Below are positions 45,523 through 58,051 of a DNA stretch of 64,000 nucleotides, piece by piece. The DNA lies in the NCBI GenBank assembly GCA_963555705.1, contig OY743190.1:38360929-38424928 (forward strand). The letters are read 5' to 3'. The position numbers were made by a program, and so were the translations under genes. The DNA comes from Ligustrum vulgare (lineage: Eukaryota > Streptophyta > Magnoliopsida > Lamiales > Oleaceae). The notes below the pieces were generated by a model. The model was not told where the DNA came from. It was given only the letters and a program-made list of their open reading frames with translations, and did no database searches. Each line of letters opens with the position of its first letter. Positions within the stretch are counted from its first letter, which is position 1.

Positions 45523-48328
45523 ATGGAAAGAGTTGGGGGAACGGTTTCACAGGAAATGTTAGCGATGGCGGTTCCCGTCAGAGGTTTCTGCCCCATCTCT
45601 TTATCGGTTTTTAGTTCCCGTTTCTTTAGGGAGCAGGTTAAGAGGAGAAATAGGAAAACCAGTGGCATAATTTATTTGAGTGATTCTGACAGCGAAGAAG
45701 AAAAACACTAGAACTACATGGCTCATCTGTCATCCGAGGAGGAATCCGCGCTAAGAGAACTCCGAAGCAAACGAGACAGGGACTTGGGAAGAGAAATGGC
45801 GGCGGGCTCCTCTTCAGGTCACCAGGACCTCGGCTTGATTGTTAGGGCACCGTTTAGGGCGCATAGGGAAGAGTTGGGTTTGACTGCTGAGGAGATCGCT
45901 CAGGTAGAAGATTGGGTTGACCAGGTCAACAAAGTTTTGGGCTACCATGTCGATCCCGATCCAAACCCAGAGTCATGGGAAAGCAGTGAGGTTGCTACTG
46001 AAATCCGAAGGATCGATTTGGCCTCAGCTTCGGCAAAATTCAGGTTTCCAGAAGGGGTCCATCTGGTGCTCCCTACCCCTTCCTGCCGACCTTGCAGCCC
46101 TCCCCCAGGCCAGGCGGTCATATGCCACGATGCCCTTTCTTGCAGGATGAGGCTCCCCCTGCATCCCTTTTTCAGGGCACTGCTTAGGATCTATAACTTG
46201 TGCCCCTACAAGCTGGCCCCAATTTCTGGACTCAGGCTGTGGGGACTTGGTTGGCGTGGCAAGAGGTCAACCCGGATCATCCCATCTCACTGCACATCAT
46301 TCACACTCTCTATACTTTGAAGAAATCAGTTAGGAGAGAGAGAGAGACGTGAGATCGGATGTTAAGGATTGGTATTATTTGTCCCCCAGAGGTTCTTATA
46401 CTCCCGTTATTACCGGTCACCCTACCTCAATAAAGAACTGGAGGAACCAGTGGTTTTGGGTTACTGGGGAGTGGCAGAGTTCCCCTGTGGACCCTAGTCC
46501 AGAAATTACAGTTTCCCGAACTCTTTCCCTACCTAGTGAGTCTTATATTTGCTTTAGAGTCTTTAAGTGTCATGCGTCTTTTGCTCTTTCATCCATACTC
46601 ACTTTTCTTGACTGTTTCTTAACATATTATTGGCTTATGGCAGGGGACACTTTTGCCCATCTCCTCCCTGACGCAGATCTAGCGGCAGTAAGGCGTCTAT
46701 TTGCTTAGAAGGGCACTTTCCAAGGGGTCATACAACAGAACAAATTATTCGTTAAACACGGTCTTATGCGAGCTATGAGTAAGTTTGCCCCTTATTGATG
46801 TTATCTTTTGTGTTTGTTTGTTGTTGTTGTTTTTTTTTTATATATATAAACCCTCATTGTCCTCCTTTTCTTGCTAGATTCCAAAGAATTCCCAAAGACT
46901 TCTTTAAAGGGCCTCATGGCTACGAAGGCTCCTCTGGCTCTGTGCCACGGGAGCGAGGTTGAAAGAAAACAGAAAGCGGTTTTGGGCGACTTGCAAATTG
47001 GGGTGGCCAGGGAAGTGTTTGAGAAGTCTACTGCCCAACTTCAGGGTCCTCTCCCAGCTTTACTGCCACCGTCCACTTTGCTGCCAGTGGGTCCCCAACA
47101 ACCCAACATTGCTGGAGAGGCAGATCCTGAAAAAGGCGTCGCCAAAGGAAAAGGGAAGAGGTCGGATAGAGGCGGATCCAAGAGGGGCAGGGAGACTAAG
47201 GATGCCCCAGCGCTACCTTCCTTGTCCGAGGACATTTCTGAGCAAGCACTTGAGGAGGAGCCTGCTCCCTTAAAAAGGCTCAGAAGGGGAAAAGGCAAGG
47301 AGTCCACTTCCGCACCTCCACCATCAATGATCGAGGAACTGGAGGACGAGCCATCTGTGCCCATGCCGGGCTTGGCTTATGAAGTGACACCAGAGGGGGC
47401 GAAAGAGCTTAAGCATATTAAAACCAGCATCCTCCCCAGAGATGTCACTTTCAGCCCTTCGTTGTTCTACTCCCCCAGTTCGCCTCCAGCCAGGGCGACC
47501 TTAATTACCGAACAGTTTTGGACAGAGGGTTGGGCTGCCTTTTCCTCCAGTGCTACTCCGTCTCGAAAGCTGCTCGCTGCCAAAGCTATGAACGTCAGAG
47601 CTCTGGCTCTCATTGACGAGGTAGAGTCCTCCGTGGAGGTAGCTCAACGGGATAAGAGGGATGCTGAGACTGCTCTTCGCCACGCTGACAATATGCTCAA
47701 GGAGATCAATGACCTTAAGGCCCAGCTATCCATAGCCTGCAAATCTTCTTCAGAAGAGAGGGCTAATGCGAAGCGTCTCCAAGAGGACAATGACAAATTG
47801 AAGCATGACCTCCATGCCTCTGAATCAGACGTGGCGGCCTTATGCAAAAAATTGGATGATTCCAATCGTGCACAGTCTATTTCCTCTGAGGCCCTAGCCG
47901 CCGCTAATGCAGCCAAGTTGAAGCTAGAAGCTGAGGCGGCAGCGATAAACGAAAAACTGGGGAGGGAGCTGGAGGCTAGGGTGAAAGCAAAGGAGGACCT
48001 TGCCTCGCTGGAAAAACACATGCAAACGAGGATCACTGAAGTCTTGGAACAGACTGTCGCGACACGGGTGTAGAATGCTTTAAAAACTAGAGTGTCGGAA
48101 GCTGTCCAGGACTTCAAGTACACCTTTGAAGAGACCCCTGAGTATGAGGCTATGCAGCGGGTTTTTGGGAACTTAGGGGCTAGGATGGCCTTGGGGGACG
48201 TGAAGGAGGCTTTTCCAACCTTGGACCTGTCCTCCATTGAAGCATTCTACCCCGAGCCTCAAGATGCTCCTGCAGATCCTTTAGACGCATTCAACAAGGG
48301 CTCTCTAGAAGGCGTTCCTCCACACTGA
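45523..48328 (+). pseudogene. Antisense three-exon gene (aORF) of D
   Basis: Exon 1 45523-46535, intron 1 46536-46643 (GTGAGT...CAG), exon 2 46644-46778 (135 bp), intron 2 46779-46877 (GTAAGT...TAG), exon 3 46878-48328. Homologous throughout to the C gene, with the same phase-1 joins. Disablements: TAG at 45709-45711, a one-base frame change near 46215 (the QLAPNFWTQ region), TAG at 46706-46708 in exon 2, TAG at 48071-48073. Exon 3 begins GLMATKAPLALCHGSEVERK and ends with the coiled coil and a TRVSEAVQDFKYTFEETPEY tail. It faces D's integrase gene tail to tail. Function unknown. Confidence 0.85.
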
Positions 48329-49287
48329 TCTTCTTCCACCTCGGTCTAGTTGTTAGTTAGTGTTGTTCATTTTTGTTGTTTTCTCCTTCTTCTTTCTCTT
48401 CTTTTTTTGTAAGTGCTCCGGCACCTTAATACTGTAAATGCAAACTTTATTTGATCTGTAAATGCCTCATTTTTATGAATGGAATGGTTTATTTACATTT
48501 CGTCGTAGCAACATTTCTAATAATCTGTTTAAGCATGAATATTTTGAAGTGCGAAGGCTTCGTAATTGTATGATGATATGTGGGACATTGTAAATGTCTA
48601 ATTATAAATGCCTAATTGTAAATGTCTAGTCCCTCAGATTCAACGAGCTTAATGCGTTCACGTTTGCTGGTTGGATCTGATTTAAACCAACTTTTGGGCA
48701 GTTTTTCACCTTATATTCATTGCACTTATACTTATAACTTTGCATGAGCTTTTGCTAATGGCGTGAATATTTTTAACCCATACACCGTGGTCATGTTGTA
48801 AATTCGCAAGTCGTTTCATTTTTACAATAATATAGGGATTTTTACGCTTGATTACACATTATTTAGTACACATATGTCTTACAGGCGCCTCGCTTAAGCG
48901 CATGTAGGAAAGCATCGAAAACTTTGTGTAAACGTTTAATATTTCGCACAAGAGGGCGCTCCGTATGTATGGACTAAATTAAAGCGCCAAGGATTTTGGT
49001 TTATACGACAATATTTGGTTAAGTTCGAATGATTCCAAACGTATTGCACGGTGAATGGCGGTTAATGAGTACATGTACCTTAGATCCGAGTGGTTCGAAG
49101 CATTTATGTTTACTAGTAAAATTTGATTGTGACAAACATTCGAATGCGTTTAAAAACTCCCAATTCTTACATGGTGATTGTAGTTTAACCTTATGAGAGT
49201 CCCTTGTCCTTAACAAATTTTGTGCATAACGTGGACGTATGGCGTCATGACCAAAGTAATCTTGGGTCGTAAAGGAGGAATTTAGTT
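48329..49287. other. Convergent spacer of D with internal PPT-like site
   Basis: No gene. Minus strand TCTGAGGGACTAG at 48626-48638. Both the antisense gene and integrase end into this stretch, so poly(A) signals of both transcripts may lie here; I cannot assign them. Confidence 0.5.
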
Positions 49288-51027
49288 TTATTGAAAATAG
49301 CGGCGAAGGTGGTTCGTGTTCCAAGGATTACATAGAGGTACTCCAGACAGGTCCTCAATTTTGTATGTTCCGAGTACCACCTCGGCAACGACCTTGTAAG
49401 GGCCTTCCCAGTTAGGACCTAGAGTCCCTACTCCTGGCTCCTGTGTTGAAGGAAGAACCTTTTTGAGGACCAAGTCCCCAATATTGAAGCGTCGGCTCTT
49501 CACCCTTTTATTGTAGTATCGAGCTATCTTTTTTTGGTATTTGGCCATTACCACTTGGGAATCACTCCGCTTTTCCATGAGGAAATCTAAACCGGCCCTT
49601 TGCGCTTCCTCGTTCCTAACTTCGTCATAATGAATTAGACGAAGCGAAGGGATGCCGATTTCAACGGGGCATAACGCCTTGGCTCCATAGGCCAGCGAGA
49701 AGGGTGTTTCACCAGTAGCGGTGTGCGAGGTGGTTCGAAGCGCCCATAACACTTGTGGTAGCTCGTCTACCCATGCGCCCTTTCTGAATTCCAACTTCCT
49801 TTTCAGGGTATTTTCTATGGTCTTGTTCACTGCTTCGACCTGTCCGTTGGTCTGTGGGTGATGTGGAGATGAGAACAGCTTCTTAATCCCCAAATCGTCA
49901 CACAACTCATCGACACTTCTGTTTTTGAACTGTTTCGCATTGTCACTAACCAGTGAATGTGGTATTCCGAATCGGCATATGATATTTTTCCAAATGAACT
50001 TGGTGGTGTTGGCCTCGGTGATCTTCATCAAAGGTTCTGCTTCGACCCATTTGGTGAAGTAGTAAATTGCTACTATCGCAAAGCAATTGTTACCAGCTCC
50101 TCTAGGCATAGGACCAATAATGTCAACCCCCCACTTTACAAAAGGCCAAGGGCTAGTCACCACAGTTAGCTCGTGGTGCGGATGATGTGGTATGGTCACA
50201 TGCCTTTGGCATTTATCGCATTTACGCACAAAATCATGGGAATCCTTTCGCATAGTAGGCCAAAAATATCCCTGTTTGAGGGCTTTCCGAGCTAGCGATA
50301 AAGCCCCGACATGGTTGCCACATATGTCCTCATGGATTTCTCTCATCACATACTTCCCCTCCTGTAGCCCCACACATCTTAGCAAAGGAGAGGTGTAACT
50401 CCGCTTATAAAGTATGTCGTCCAAGAGTACGAAATTCACGGAATATTTCTGCAACTTCCGAGCTGCTTCTAGCTCATTCGGAACTGTCTGATGTTTTAAA
50501 TAGGCGATCAGGGGATTCATCCAGGATTCCTCTTCTTCAATCGCCAAGATTTCCGGTCCTGGCTCAATAGAGGAAGTCACCATGTGCTCAACTGGGATTA
50601 GATTGTGTAACTCCGAATTGTCGCTACTTGCCAGTTTGGATAGGGCATCGGCATTGGAATTCTCCGTTCTGGGGATGCGTTGCAAATCCATTTTCCCGAA
50701 TTGCGCAGCCAAATTTCTTACTTTTTTCAAGTAAGCAGCCATAGAGGGTTCTTTGGCAGAAAATTGCCCGTTGAACTGGCTCACAACAAGTTGCGAATCG
50801 CTATTGGCCACCATAGATTTAATTTGCAGGGCTTTCGCAAGCCTTAACCCGGCTAATAACGCCTCGTATTCAGCAACATTGTTCGAGGCTTTGAATTCGA
50901 ATCGGATTGCACTGTGTAATTTAAACCCTTCTGGGCTTATTAACACTATTCCTGCGCCGGATCGTCCATCAGCCGAGGACCCGTCAACGAACAATTTCCA
51001 CTCTTGACCATCATGTTGGCTGTCATC
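49288..51027 (-). CDS. Archaeal-type RNase H and integrase of D (3' pol, open)
   Basis: A 568-codon open stretch. Residues 1-123 are the second RNase H: FVDGSS (D4), NNVAEYEALLAGL (E42/E44), NSDSQLVV (D66), NADALSKLAS (D115). Integrase follows: zinc site H221, H228, C259, C262 (HEDICGNH, KCDKCQRH), catalytic WGVDIIGP (D291), SDNAKQF (D351), NGQVEAVNK (E387), giving the D-35-E spacing. C-terminal GPNWEGPYKVV segment near the end. It is the last part of one polyprotein; the first codon shown is an internal Met. Removing I plus one duplication (2,783 bp) puts it in frame with 53811-54300. Confidence 0.9.
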   Translation of the reverse strand, partial: DDSQHDGQEWKLFVDGSSADGRSGAGIVLISPEGFKLHSAIRFEFKASNNVAEYEALLAGLRLAKALQIKSMVANSDSQLVVSQFNGQFSAKEPSMAAYLKKVRNLAAQFGKMDLQRIPRTENSNADALSKLASSDNSELHNLIPVEHMVTSSIEPGPEILAIEEEESWMNPLIAYLKHQTVPNELEAARKLQKYSVNFVLLDDILYKRSYTSPLLRCVGLQEGKYVMREIHEDICGNHVGALSLARKALKQGYFWPTMRKDSHDFVRKCDKCQRHVTIPHHPHHELTVVTSPWPFVKWGVDIIGPMPRGAGNNCFAIVAIYYFTKWVEAEPLMKITEANTTKFIWKNIICRFGIPHSLVSDNAKQFKNRSVDELCDDLGIKKLFSSPHHPQTNGQVEAVNKTIENTLKRKLEFRKGAWVDELPQVLWALRTTSHTATGETPFSLAYGAKALCPVEIGIPSLRLIHYDEVRNEEAQRAGLDFLMEKRSDSQVVMAKYQKKIARYYNKRVKSRRFNIGDLVLKKVLPSTQEPGVGTLGPNWEGPYKVVAEVVLGTYKIEDLSGVPLCNPWNTNHLRRYFQ

Positions 51028-51032
51028 CGTGT
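51028..51032. repeat. Target site duplication of I, left
   Basis: CGTGT, repeated at 53811-53815. Confidence 0.9.
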
Positions 51033-53810
51033 TGTAGCGACCCAGAATTTTTATGCAATAAATAATTATTTTTATATTTAGAAAATTGTGTCGCTACTAT
51101 TTCACTCATTGTTTTGAAATTAACGCCGCGACGGATTCGTCTAGCCAAGTCAAGAAATATCGAATTTGTTCGATTTTAAATTAAAATCCGAATTTCTAAA
51201 ATTATGTTATTTTAATTATTTATTCAAAGTATTATTTTCAAAATCATTTTAAATTCCAAATTTATTCTCAAATGTATTTTCAGTCCAAAATATATCTATT
51301 TTAAATACGTTTCTTGATCGAAGTTGGTCAAATTTTAATTAATTATCTTAATTTAAACATTAGCTTAATTATCCTGCCGAAAGCATATTCCCTTAATCAT
51401 GTTTCTTATTTTTCTCTTTTTCTTTGAAACATCAGCATCTTCATCATTATCATCATCAACCCCACCTCATTTACAAGCCAAACTCCACCTCCATCTTTAA
51501 TAATGGAGCAACTGCCTACTCATTCCAACTCATTTATGAATCTACCCCATCTTCATTTCAATACACATGGCACAACTCACACTTCCATATACCTAGATTC
51601 CACAATACAATATATATAAACATCATCATCTCAGCACCTGCATAGCCGAAAGCCATTTCCAATTCAATCACCATCCTCTGCAATTCACAACTTTTCCTTC
51701 AATACCAAATCGCAGAAAGCTCAACCACCACTAACTAGGTTCCAGCCTACAACCAATTCACTGCTCAATTCAAGAAATCATCTCCACCACCAGACACCAC
51801 CGCCACTACCCAAACTTCAATCCCCAACAAATCAAACCCAAAATCAACCCAAAACCAAAGAACTAAGTTAAAGCTCATAACCTACCTCGACCGCCGACTG
51901 TTTTGACCGGATTCACCACCGGAAATCGCTACCTTAAACCGCGACTTTGAGCCTCGATAAATCTCTGATTCAAACCTATCTCGCATCAAAACTTCCTCAA
52001 ATCAGAACTCCCACACTTTACCGTCCTTCGCCTCACCTAGCGCCGGCGAATCGTCGGTTAGAAAACGGATTTCCCTCTCTCTGTCGTCTCCGTCTCTCGC
52101 TTTTCTCTCTTCCTCTCTGACTCTCGAAAATGAATAGGGAAAGGGAGTAAAGATAATTTAATTATAATTTTCCAGAAATTTCAAATCAGTCCCTGACATT
52201 TTAATTTGTTTCCATTTAGTCCTTTTAGTTTTAAAGTTATCCATTTCAGCCCCAAAATTTTAAATGAGTTTTAATCAGCCCTTTCATTTTCAAAATCTAT
52301 TATTTCAGTCACTGTTGATTTACTTTTAAGCCCAAGTTTTAAAAGTATTCATTTTAGTCCCTCAACTTTCAAAGTATCTATTTTAGTCCCTGAACTTTCA
52401 AAAGTATTCATTTTAGTCCCTCAACTTTCAAAACATCAATTTTAGTCCTCAAATTATAATTTATCATTTTGAACTATATATTCGATATACTAAAGTGACT
52501 TATTGGCTAAGACGAAGCGTACGGAGAATTTAAAGAAATTGAAGTCATTCCCGCTCAACTTTGCACTCATCGGATTTGAGGTAGACTCGTACTTATTAAT
52601 TGATTTAAATTATGATTTCATATAAATGTCATGTGACTTGTGAAAGTCAATTTTCAAGAAAATTAAGTATGTTTTATGAAAGGTAAATATACCTTATGTT
52701 TTTATGAAAAGTAAGTATGTTTTTATGAAAGGTAAATATACTTTATGTTTTTACGAAAAGTAAGTATACCCTATGTTTTTACGAAAATGTTTTATATGTT
52801 TTGGATCATTTCTATAAAATAAATCTCCCAAGATTGCTATGCACATAAGAATTCTTGCCACCTAAGTTCGGTAAAATTCTTGTGTCTCCTATGTTTATGA
52901 GGATTTGCCACCTAAGTTCGGTAAAATTCTTGTCTCCATATGTTTATGAGGATTTCGATCCTATCCTATGTTATGATGGAAATGATCCCTATGAATTTCA
53001 AGAATTATGTTTTGGTATACTTACTGTTACTATGATTTTACTGTTACTATGATTTTAATTTTACTGTTACTATGATTTTACTGCATAAGAATTCTTGCCA
53101 CCTAAGTTCGGTAAAATTCCTATGTTTATGAGGATTTCAATCCTATCCTATGTTATGATGAAAATGATCCCTATGCTTTCAAAAGAAAATTATGCTTGGC
53201 ATAATTAAAATGTGTTTTATAAGTATATGGTTTTCAAAGGGCTGTTTTCAAAGAGCTGTTTTCAAAGAGCCTATGATTTTCAAAATATGTTCAGTGCTGT
53301 AATGCACAATACGAGTTTTATCAAGAACCGTTTTATAAAGAAACCCTATCAATGCCCGTTTTATAAAGAGCCGGGATTTATGTGTTTAATCATCTTATAA
53401 ATTAATTAATTTGCGATGAGTCTACTGAGTATTTCCCCCATGAAATACTCACCCTACTTTTTAACAGTTTTGCAGATTTCGGAGACGGTGGCGAGCGATG
53501 AATGATGGTGGCAATAATTGTTAAACGGTTGAAAGTTTGACATTAATGATTTCCGTATTTTTCAAACAATCGAATAATTTAGAGAAGTTCATTTGATAAA
53601 TTATGACATTGGTAATTTCTTTACAAAATTAATGGTTCGATTTACTATTTCAAATGCTTTCATAAATGTTTTCAATTTTATCGGCCATTACAGTTTATTT
53701 AATGTTGCCAAAAATGAATTTCAATTATTTCTTCCGCAAAAATATTATTCGAAAAACTTAGACCAGAAAATGACGTGGTTAACCGGGTATACGGAACTCG
53801 GGGCGCCGCA
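51033..53810 (+). mobile_element. Solo chromovirus LTR I in D pol
   Basis: TGTAGCGACC start, GGCGCCGCA end, 2,778 bp, CGTGT duplication. No interior. Contains short repeats around 52680-52790 and 52850-53130 (ATTCTTGCCACCTAAGTTCG repeated). It splits D's two RNase H domains. Confidence 0.92.
53427..53450 (+). other. Conserved LTR hairpin, copy in I
   Basis: GAGTATTTC, loop of six, GAAATACTC: nine Watson-Crick pairs. Confidence 0.6.
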
Positions 53811-54307
53811 CGTGTTATCTACCATTTCGACCTCAGGTGGATGTGTAAATTCAACTATGAAGTCCGCCAATGCCTGACCCTTTACGGAAATCCGAGGCGC
53901 ATAATGTAGGTCGAACTGGTTGATTTCTATCGCCCATTTCAGTAACCTTCCAGAAACATCTGGTTTTTGCAGCACTTGTCTCATGGGGAAGTTGGTCAGC
54001 ACGTGTACGGAGTGTGATTAAAAATAGGGACGAAGCTTGCGAGAGGCTGTGATTAGCGAGAGAGCAAGCTTCTCCATGTCTGGGTAGCGCGTCTCGACGT
54101 CCAGCATAGCTTTGCTCACGTAATACACTGGTAACTGGCTCCCATCCTCCTCTCTAACTAACACCGAGCTAACAGCCTCCTTGGATACGACCAGATATAG
54201 GTAGAGAGGCTCGCCAGCCTTTGGCTTTGATAGCAATGGGGGACGACCCAAAGAAGATTTCAGGTCGGCAAACACCTGCTCGCATTCCGGTGTCCATTGG
54301 AATCGTT
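53811..54307 (-). pseudogene. RNase H of D
   Basis: Reads ECEQVFADLKSSLGRPPLL, KEAVSSVLVREEDGSQLPVY, RYPDMEKLALSLITASRKLR then, after a stop at 54018, MRQVLQKPDVSGRLLKWAIE and QALADFIVEF. It is one frame off from RT because of an extra base in a G run near 54305-54315. Confidence 0.85.
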
Positions 54308-55105
54308 TTACCCCCTTAGGACCTTAAAGAATGGCAAGCATTTTTCAGTGGATTTTGAGACGAATCGGTTCAAGGCTGCAATTCTTCCTGTTAAGCTTTG
54401 CATTTCCTTCGGATTTCGCGGTGACTGCATGTTTAGCAAAGCATTGATTTTGTCCGGATTGGCTTCGAATCCTCTCTTGTTCACCATGAATCCGAGGAAT
54501 TTCCCAGATGCTACCCCGAAAGCACACTTCTTTGGGTTGAGTTTCATCCGATATCTTCTCAAAACATCAAACGCTTCTGACAGATGGGGGATATGATCCG
54601 CAGCGACCATGATTTTGACCAGCATGTCATCAACATACACCTCCATAGTATTCCCCAATTGTTTCGAGAACATGCGGTTTACCAGCCTCTGATAGGTAGC
54701 TCCCGCATTCTTCAAGCCAAATGGCATAGCTCTGTAGCAATAGAGTCCCCTATCTGTGATAAATGAAGTATGCTCTTCATCCGATTCGAACATGGGGATT
54801 TGATTGTACCCGGAATATGCATCCATGAAGCTTAGCAATTCGTGTCCTGCTGTGGAGTCGACCAGTTGATCGATCCGGGGTAATGGAAAGCTGTCTTTGG
54901 GACATGCCTGGTTCAAGTTGGAAAAATCAATACACACCCTCAATTTCCCATTGTGCTTTAGTACTAAAACTGGATTTGATACCCACTTCGGGTATCAGGA
55001 CTCTCTGATGAAGTCATTTTTCAATAGCTTTGCGACCTTGTCTTTCAAGGCCTCATACTTGTCCGAACTCATGGGCCTTCGCTTTTGCCTGTGCACAGGG
55101 CTTCG
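54308..55105 (-). pseudogene. Reverse transcriptase of D
   Basis: One frame with gag and protease. Contains KLRVCIDFSNLNQACPKDSF, LSFMDAYSGYNQIPM (first catalytic Asp region), YRAMPFGLKNAGATYQRLVN and the catalytic YVDDM at about 54625-54640. A TGA at 54992-54994 replaces the Arg seen in B (RESRYPKW). Confidence 0.9.
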
Positions 55106-56554
55106 TGGATCCAGCTGTTGCTGGTGACAGGCCTCCTTAGGATCGATCCCAATCATGTCACCATGCTTCCATGCGAATACATCGAGGTTTTGAAGTAGGA
55201 AGTCCTTCAATTGGCTCTTGTATTCGGTTGGCGAGTCCAGTCCGATCTGTAATTCTTTGATTGGATCAAGTGGGTCCACGCCGAAGCATTCCAACTTTTC
55301 GGCCGGGGTGGGGCAATTTTCACCCGCCATCCTGGGGTCTAGATCTGCTAGATCCTCTTCTAGGGTCATTGTGACATCCTTATCTCCAGAAGGCCCTTCA
55401 CCTAATCTTTCAGGGTCTGGAGCAGCCTCGACCATGGATACATCACTGATCATGTTCAAGCTTCAATCTTGAAACTTCCGGATTGCATTTGTGTAGCAAG
55501 CCCGGGATTCTGTTTGGCTTCCCCTCACAGTTGCAACGCCATGCTCCGTGGGGAACTTCATGCAAATGTATTTGGTATGCGTTACAGCCCCCAAGTCAAT
55601 AAGACCAGGCCTCCCAATTGAGCCATGATAGGAGGAGATTTTGTCAACCACCAAGAATTCCATAGGGATTCTGGAGAGGGTCGGTGCTTGCCCTACTTCA
55701 GTCATAAGTGTTATGGATCCTCTAGGGGTTATGCTGTCCTCCGTGAAACAGTATATTGGATCAGGGACTGGAATTAGTGGGGTGCTGATCCCCATCTTAT
55801 CAAAAGTTACCCCGTAAATCACATTTACCGAGGCACCATCATCCACCATCATTCGTGATAGCCCATTCCAAGCCACCACCACTCTGATAACCAATGCATC
55901 GTTGTGTGGGAAGTGCACTCCAACGGCATCGTCTTGCGTGAATGTGATAGGTTCCATCCGAGGCATCCCAATAGGATGAGAATGGATATGATAGTTCACG
56001 TTGGCGGGCTTCTTCGCCTCTCTTATATATCTCTTTTGGGAGTTGTTTGTGCTCCCCCCTGGGTGGGGGCCTCCCAGTATTGTGTCGATTTCGCGAATGA
56101 GAAGGTCGGCCACTAGCATAGGTGATTCCCGTGTATCTTTAGCATGTGCCGAGGCGGTATCTTGAACCTTATTCCTGTCTCTTTGACTATTGTCAATTCT
56201 TTCTTTAGTTGAATTCTTCCACGGAGCTCTCCTATCAGCTCGGTTGAACTTCTGGCCACCAGATTTTTGAGTTCTCCCTATGTCGGGGGGGAAGTTACCC
56301 CCCCTTCTCCCCTGTGCCTTTTGGTCAGCTAACATGTGGATTTCCCTGCAATCCTCTGTTGCGTGACCGTAATATCTATGGTAGGCACAGTAAGACCCAA
56401 TCATGGGCTGTTTTCCACTTCGGCCGCTTTCCACTCTCCCTTGAGCCGTGGGAGGATTTTGAGAAGGGGTGTTAGAGTGCAAGTGAGGGATTGCTTCTGT
56501 GATCTCTGCTGCAAAGCTAGATCCTGTCCTCGGGAACGGACGAGGCGCACCACC
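55106..56554 (-). pseudogene. Gag C-terminus and protease of D
   Basis: Nucleocapsid motif CAYHRYYGHATEDC (56348-56390): CX2HX4HX4C, the arrangement seen in Tat elements, not the usual CX2CX4HX4C. Protease centre VDDGASVNVIYG near 55815-55850. A TGA at 55463-55465 interrupts the link to RT. Confidence 0.88.
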
Positions 56555-58051
56555 TCAGTTATCGCCGACCCTATCCTTGTTTCCTCCCTTTTTGAGGTCC
56601 GCTTCATTGGAATATCCAAGGTTGTATCTCCCTTGGGGGTGATTATCTCTGGCCCTAGCCATTTCCTCCGACACAATCTCTTCCTTCATCAGGTCTACCA
56701 TGGTATTGTAATCCCTTGGTTTCCTGCTCCGGACATCTCTCCAAAACATACTGGTCATATCTAGCCCTCCTTTTAAGGCGAAAAACATCTCCGCTTCTGT
56801 GATATTTTCGCAGATATGCATTTCTTCAGTAAATCTAGCTAGGTAACTTTTCAGAGATTCGTCCCTCCCTTGCCTCAGATCCTGAAGGCGTTGGAGTGGG
56901 AGTTGGCCAGGCCTGGAAGAAACAAAGCAATTCTTAAAAGCAATTTTCATATCCCTCCAACTGTGGATGCTGCCAGGAGGGAGTTTTTTATACCATCGTA
57001 TGGCACTTCCCTCAAGGGTTAAAGCAAAAGCTTTACATTTCAGTGCCGGGGTGGCCCCGACTATTTCCATGCTGGCGGGGTAATTTAACTGGTGATCGTC
57101 AGGATCACCTCGGCCAGAGTATTTTGCTATTTCTGGCATCTCAAATTCGTGGGGTACGGGGCATCTACGGAGGCCCTCTGTGAAGGGACTTACTTCCTCT
57201 TCATCATCCAACTCGTATGACGGCGGCTCGCTGTTCTCGTCGTGACCGGAGTACTCCGGATCACGGTATTGGCCATAGAGTGGCGGAGCATACTCCTGCC
57301 TTTGTGGTGGTGGAACGCGGCCGTAGTTTGGCCTTTCATGGCTCTGTAATTCGTTGCGAGGATTAGTCCGAACTGCTTCGGCTCTTCTTTCATGCCTATT
57401 CCTAGGCTCATGTGCTGATGCCAACCTTTCCGCTCCCGTTCCATGTTGGTCCCTATACATTTGACCCTGCGACAAGGCTTCTTCAGCGTGTCGCTCGCGC
57501 CTATTTCTAGGATCTGCGGCATTGTGCCGACCTGGATACGTTTGTCCTCATCGTTGGCCCCTGAATAACCCTCCCATTCGGCTGAAAACACTGCCGGATC
57601 TTTCGGGAGAAGCCTCCCTGCATCTATCTGGGAGTGGGTTTTATTCCTCATTTGCTTCATGTTCCGGGTCTCGCTCGTAGAAAGGCTCGGATTTCACCTC
57701 GGCATATGTTTGTGGATCTTGATAATAATACGAGACAGTGGCCGCCTCGGATGGTGAATGTTGTGGCTGTGAGTATTGCTGAGGCATCACGGGTTCGTTC
57801 ATAACATACCCTCTGGCCATAAAAGCATTCATTGCAGCAGTCTGTTCTATTTGCTGCCTCTGCATCTCCAGCATTTGGGCTGCCATGCATGTCATGTCTT
57901 GCATCATGCGGCGATTTCGGTGCCGGCGAGGTGGGTTTGGTTGTTCTACTTCCTCATTGGCGTTTTCATGGAGTCCTTGAGGAACTTCGCCCTCGCTGTG
58001 TTGGCCACTTCTTCCCCTACAGGGGTTAACATCACCATCACTTTCGTTCAT
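56555..58051 (-). pseudogene. Gag N-terminus and capsid of D
   Basis: Starts at ATG 58051 (MNESDGDVNPCRGRSGQ). A Gln/Met-rich helix lies near residues 50-75, the capsid domain near 57150-56850 (ALKCKAFALTLEGSAIRWYK, FVSSRPGQLPLQRLQDLRQG, LARFTEEMHI). Stops at 57641-57643 (TAA), about 57549 (TGA) and 56555-56557 (TGA), all in one frame, so only point mutations break it. Confidence 0.88.

Noticed and set aside
57190..57660. 156-codon minus-strand frame overlapping D gag
   Set aside because: Out-of-frame shadow; the capsid motifs lie in the other frame, which aligns with B.
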